NCBI GenBank assembly: GCA_030562195.1
Contig: CM060200.1
Span: 10,850,001-10,914,000 of the forward strand
DNA: 64,000 nucleotides
Source: Nipponacmea schrenckii
Lineage: Eukaryota; Mollusca; Gastropoda; Lottiidae
Direction of reading: 5' to 3'
Part shown: one piece after another, positions 58,540 to 64,000 of the stretch
Layout: each line of letters opens with the position of its first letter
How positions within the stretch are numbered: the first letter of the stretch is position 1
Made by a program: the position numbers and the translations under genes
Notes under the pieces: model-generated
The model's input: only the letters and a program-made list of their open reading frames with translations
What the model was told of the DNA's origin: nothing
Databases searched by the model: none

Positions 58540-60690
58540 TTGTTTTTCGTTTGGAACGATACTTGTATTTGCTCCAATGTTCAACCTTGTGTTTTACAGA
58601 AGCCTTTTTTGTTTTTAACATATGGTCAAAAACCTTGTGTCTGATACAATATTTAATTTTAAGATTCGCTACTCTTAACCCATCCCATATTATCGGTCAT
58701 CTTTGAAGTGCACACTTCAACAAGGACAAGATTCTGTATTTGCTGTTGGTATTAACAAAGTGACGATAGTTATAATTTTGAATCCACTGCAATCTCAAAC
58801 AAGTCACCCAGATGATGTGACTTCACTAGAAGAGTAGAAGCCCGAGGACTTATGTGGGATGAAGACCCCCCCCCCTTGTGACATTTGCTTTTAGCATTAT
58901 GCTCTCCTGCATTCTGAGACCCCGTATCAGTCAATTGCATGCCTGTTAGTGGAAGATATACTGATTTTCAATCTTAGTTAGTACCATCACATAATATAAG
59001 GTAAAAGGTTCATGTATTAGAGCCGTCAAAGATGACATAGCGCCTAATCTTGCTTATATAAGGACATATTTTTACCTTTATAGGACCTCAGCATAGGTTG
59101 TGAACCAATTTTTATAGTGTTTAATTTTTAGATACTTAATTTGGTATATTATTCTTGTTAATCTGAGAGTGGGGGTTCTCTGTGATCGATAAGTCATTCT
59201 GTCCCTTTGAATCAAACCTCACATTTATTAAAGCAAGTAGCGAACATGCCGTCGAAAAATGATATTCGATATAACATTGTTTTCACAAACATTTTTTTCA
59301 GAAAAGTAGTTAGTGGCTTAGAAATAACATAAAGGTAAAATCTATTTATTGATCTGAAGGGTTTTTAATAAGTCTAATGGTGTACAATGTATGGACCTCG
59401 TTATATAATTTTACATGTTTGCAAAAACGTTAAAAGGTACAATGCAATGTTTTTTTTGTTGTTTTTTTATATGAAAAATATTTACTCCCACTTCCGATAA
59501 AGTGAAAAGGGTAAATAAAAAACAAACCGAATAAATCTGAAAATTCACAACAATAATTTGGAAGTCGCAATCAATTTTTTTTGCAAGGAAAAGTTAGATG
59601 TCCGAAATACCGTAGACGATTTTTGGCGACTTTAAGACTGATCTGTTTTATAATTTAAGATTAGGGTGTATAATTTAAGTTGATCTTTCTCGAAATTGCC
59701 CTGATCTTTCATACCTAACAATAAATAGAAGTACATAAACTATTTTGTCACAGTAGACAAGTAGGCTCCATCTTAGTCTTACTTCTCTTTAACACCATTA
59801 GTACTACATTATGATTAGTAGAGTTAAGATAATATTCATTTTGACCGTACATGTTAATTTAGTCGTACCTAATTAAAAGTGGCTAAATCCTATACTCGAC
59901 CACCAATTTTTATGAGCGGTAACTTTGATGTGAGATAATCGAATTAGATAATTTTTAATCCTTTTTATCTTTTACCAAGATGAGTGTATTGTGAAAGACT
60001 TAGTTTCACATCGTGTAAATGCAATATGGTAAATGTTGAGCCTTTATTAAAACATCTTAGTTAATAAAGGCACATTATGTTAATTCTTTCTTGTACTCTG
60101 AATATTATTACGTGAGATATTTATTTAATAGATTTCTTATCTTGTTTCTCGTAATTAATTCTAATTGTACTTTCCCACATAATTCCTTATCCAAATTACT
60201 TGCTTGTTTTCAGAAGCAGTAAATTAAGAAAATTCTTCTGTTTCATGTTGCTCTTCTTAAAATTGTGTGTTTTTTTATTTCGCATTTTCTTGGTTTATTT
60301 ACGTTAAGTTTATAATCGTCGTGATCTTTTTGCCGGTTTTTATCATGCCGTTTGGAGTAGGTCTACTTCATAAAATTAGTTGTACTTTCTTTTGCGAAAA
60401 TCAATAATATTGGAACAAATTGTGATTGGTAGATTTTTTTTTTTATTTAACTTCTTAATGAAAAGTATCTTTTACATTGTCCATGGCTTTTTCAGTATAG
60501 ATAGAGTGGGTTTATTATTTTGTGTTTTATAAAGATTAAGTTTCTGTTAATGATCAATGTAGTAGATGCATATTCATAATAATGTTCTTATTTGATGTTC
60601 TATTTTCTTTTAAATGTCAGAGTATTTATTATAAAAATATTTGAAGATGTTTTAATTTATTTATAAAATTTCGACATATCTGCATTCTGT
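58540..60690. other. No recognised gene
   Basis: AT-rich flank downstream of the FoxAB-like gene, no coding signal. Confidence 0.5.
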
Positions 60691-60699
60691 CTAAATCAT

Positions 60700-61180
60700 T
60701 ATCAAACTATTTTAAATATTATATTTTATTTATCATAAACTATATATAATATATTTCTATTATTTTGTTTATCACAAACTATTTGAAGTACATTTCTATT
60801 ATTTTGTACATTTTAAACTATTTATAATATATTTCTATTATTTTGTTTATCACAAACTTTTTTTATTACATTATTACTATATTGTACATTATAAATTATT
60901 TATAATATATTATTTCTATTATTTTTGTTTATCATAAAACTATTTCAAATATTTTTGTTTTATATTGTTTATCATAAACTATTTCAAATATTTTTGTTTT
61001 ATATTGTTTATCATGAACTATTTACATAGGTTTTGTTTATCATAAACTATTCGAAATCAGTTTTGTTCAGGATAAACTATTTTAAATTATATTTGTATGA
61101 TTTTGTACATCTTAAAATATTTTGTTTATATTGTTTATCATTAACTATTTTAAATAAGTTTTGTTTTCAGATAAACATTT
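60700..61180 (+). repeat. AT-rich minisatellite built on GTTTATCATAAACTATTT
   Basis: Roughly ten degenerate repeats, 45-70 bp apart, each centred on TTGTTTATCATAAACTATTT or TTGTACATTTTAAACTATTT. The core GTTTATCATAAAC is a near-perfect palindrome, so each unit can fold. Confidence 0.75.
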
Positions 61181-64000
61181 AATTTTTTGAATTTATCCTG
61201 TATGTAAGTTTCTTTTGTATTTTTCTCTATCATTATTTCATTTCAAAACTGAAATTTTATTGTCAACTATACGATTATTTTTCTCTATTCTTTGAAATAT
61301 GTAATATTTCTGAATTGTTTTGTCTAATATAACGATAATTTTCTTTCTAATTGCTATAAATAATTTCATCACCTTTAATATCAACGACGTTCAATGTTGT
61401 AAGAATTTCAATCTTTGTCAAATTAAAATGTTCATACGTTGGTTTATCACCAAATAAACACCCAATCTCATCAAATGTGCCGAAATTAAATATATTATTT
61501 ATAGCAAGTGTAACTGGTTTCTATAGAGTTATATTCTAAGTTAATCAAACTGCCATATACTGGCACATTATTGTTGAAAATACACAGTTAATTTAACACC
61601 TTTAATTTGATCAAAATCTTTCATGGAGAAATATTAAATATTTCAAAATCTTTGATACAGGATTCAATATAGATTAGCTTCAAAATTCAGTTTTGTCTGA
61701 TCAATTTATAGTTTAATTCGTACATGAACATACAATTTTAGTTTTTTTTGGTCAATATGTGTACATATTAACAGAATTCCTTAAAATCTGGAAAACTCAC
61801 AAAACTAAGTTATTTTTTGAAAAACGCTTAATCAATTTATTAAGCGGTTTTCAATTATCAAATGCATCTTTATGAATAATTACTTAGTTTTTGGATATAT
61901 ATTTATATTTTGTATGTTATTTATGGCAACAGGTATATTTACTGATGGATAGAGCTCTTATTGGACAAATTTTAAACTTAAATTCAAAATTTTCTAATAT
62001 GAAATTATATACACTGAAACTTTATTAGAAACTTCTTAATTTAAGCCCTGAAGTGAAGAGGGATAGAAAGGAGAAGAAGTTAACTGGTTACATTAATACA
62101 AAGCTTGAAAAACTCCTACATAAATAAGGGAGGGGGGGATTTTAACGCAAACACATCAAAATTTCATTCATTTTTCATCTAATTGTTATATTATGTGATC
62201 CAATTACGGATGAGATTAAAGGTTATCGGAAATTAATATAATCTTGTTAATCTGATAATTATATATTAAAAAGACGTCTCATATATTATCCTATATTTAG
62301 GATAATATTAATAATAATCATAATCTTATTTTGGTAAGTATCGATCTTTGATGTTCCCAGACTAAAACCTTACTAAATACTCCTCCTTTCCTTTGATCGG
62401 TGTCAATAAGCGTCTTATTTTAACAAATAAATGCGCAAAAGTAAGTATGTACAAATAAACGTATTTTATATAAATATAAGATACCAACAATTTATTATAC
62501 GTTGATATTGTAGAAAAGTAATACATATTTTATAACTTATTTTGTTAAATTCTGATGTATTTTTTTTAAAATCAACCTTTATTTACATAAATAACAATCA
62601 AAGGTTAAAAAACACACAAGGGATTTAGAAATAAGTCTAGCTTGCTTTAATCTAATTCTGATATTTGAAGCGGGACGAGAGGTTTGCATTTTTCAAACGA
62701 ATTCAAATGGATTTCTTACCGTCAATATCAGACGAGATATCGGAACTGAAAATTTAAGTGTTCCAACAATTTGTATTTGTATGCCCAAGGGCTTAAAATT
62801 TGTTTTGAATCACATACACTTTGACTTTCCCTAACTCATAACTTATTATGATGATTATGACCGGTAAATTTTTCATATTAAAAATATATATATATTCATT
62901 CTTTAACACAGAACCAATGTTTCATATCAATTTAAGAGAATTAAGAACAAATTCCTCGGGTCCACTAACCATACGTGTGGATCAGAGAAGGCAAAAATAA
63001 TGTAGCCCGAAGGAGACACGATATAGTTATAGAATAATCAACTATACTTATCGATATTTGTTTAAGAAATTAGTTGACTTTTATCAATGTAAAGATCTCC
63101 TCACACCCCCAAATTCTTTATAGCCAGTCCTTATACACCTTATATTGTATTACTTGTAGAACGACAAGTCATCTATAGAAGTCAACAAGATCTAGGCATT
63201 TCTTCTATTCGCAAACAATATTAGTGTCACCATGAATTTTAACGCCCTTGTGCTTTTATCTGACACTGAAGATCAACACTTTTTCAATTTTCATTTACAT
63301 ACAATTGTCAACATCTTAATTTGTCTTTATTCATTCCGTGAAACTAGTATTTGAGACGATCAACACTTTATTCAGAAAAGTGTTAAAATAGTCCTTCCAA
63401 ACAAGATGTAAAATAACTATTTGTACAATATTGCGTCAAAGTTTTTACTGTATTTGTTAATGCTGGAATTTAGACCATAGAATAAATGCATACTAATGAA
63501 TCAGTGACATGTTAGCAAGTAAAAGTGACGATCAAATCTTACATAAGAACATTTAAGCATTTATAGACTTAAAAGTTTTTTAGTAACACTCTTTGATTTA
63601 CAAACTAATTAGTTGAAACCGAATCCATATCAGAAATATTGTTTGCGATATATTGAATAATAAATTAAAAAACAAAGCATTTAAGATAAGGGACGTAAAT
63701 GATACAGACAATTACAGGAAGTCTATTTGTCAAATGACTCAAAGTGTACCGGAGTTATTAGCATACATACTATACCACATTTTCAGTATTTCAACATAAA
63801 ATCAATTTTCCTACATGTTACGAAAACTACGCATTCGATTTCTTTAATCGGAAGAGAATCCGTTTAGACAATGTGGCCTCGAGAGATATGATGTAGATTA
63901 TGGAAAGCATTTCAAGGAGCTACTTCAAAACTACACAATTTTTTAATGGAAGGCGACAGGGAATTAATATAGAGACAAAAGTAAGCTGTTAGTTATATAA
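61181..64000. other. No recognised gene
   Basis: AT-rich sequence to the end of the window; only short accidental frames. Confidence 0.5.

Overview
This is a window of animal nuclear DNA: AT-rich, intron-containing, dense in decayed transposons, with AATAAA signals rather than ribosome binding sites. A FoxAB-like forkhead gene, claudin and PAN/EGF/sushi exons, and repeats with tandem cores like those described in bivalves point to a lophotrochozoan, most likely a mollusc. That placement is inference. A run of exactly 500 N (35590-36089) marks a scaffold join.

Layout. 1-3100: no recognised gene. 3149-5308 (+): a three-exon claudin-like tetraspan gene whose introns are all phase 1. 5767-6458: a tandem-core repeat element. 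7768-16178 (-): six phase-consistent exons of a predicted secreted or membrane protein (signal peptide, PAN/apple-like, EGF-like, two sushi, and a fibrinogen-like module of the contactin-associated protein type). Its first exon lies in a 1.9-kb tandem duplication whose inner copy is frameshifted. 18500-22740: a DDE-type transposase pseudogene with a zinc ribbon, a LINE 3' end and a pogo/Tigger-type pseudogene. 24576-24844: a foldback element.

25240-37820 is a nest of tyrosine-recombinase retroelements. DIRS-like element A (-) carries an inserted LINE in its RNase H region and three tandem tRNA-derived SINE units in its gag. DIRS-like element B (+) starts head to head with A. A 2.07-kb tandem-core repeat and the assembly gap follow. 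After the gap is a nearly intact ALOG-domain tyrosine recombinase, the DIRS-type source proposed for plant ALOG regulators, with a perfect 66-bp split direct repeat downstream.

38200-52000 holds Penelope-like fragments (reverse transcriptase, GIY-YIG-like end, SGNH-hydrolase-like ORF), a Ty3-type integrase fragment, minisatellites, a THAP remnant and one intact host gene: an AMP-forming acyl-CoA synthetase-like enzyme (41581-43218, -) with a 5'-UTR intron. 52000-64000 is an AT-rich, transposon-poor stretch around the single-exon FoxAB-like gene (57082-58263, +).

Four host loci look convincing: claudin-like, PAN-EGF-sushi-fibrinogen-like, acyl-CoA synthetase-like and FoxAB-like. They are not an operon and no shared pathway is visible. 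The part that best rewards follow-up is the ALOG-recombinase element and the nested retroelements around it.
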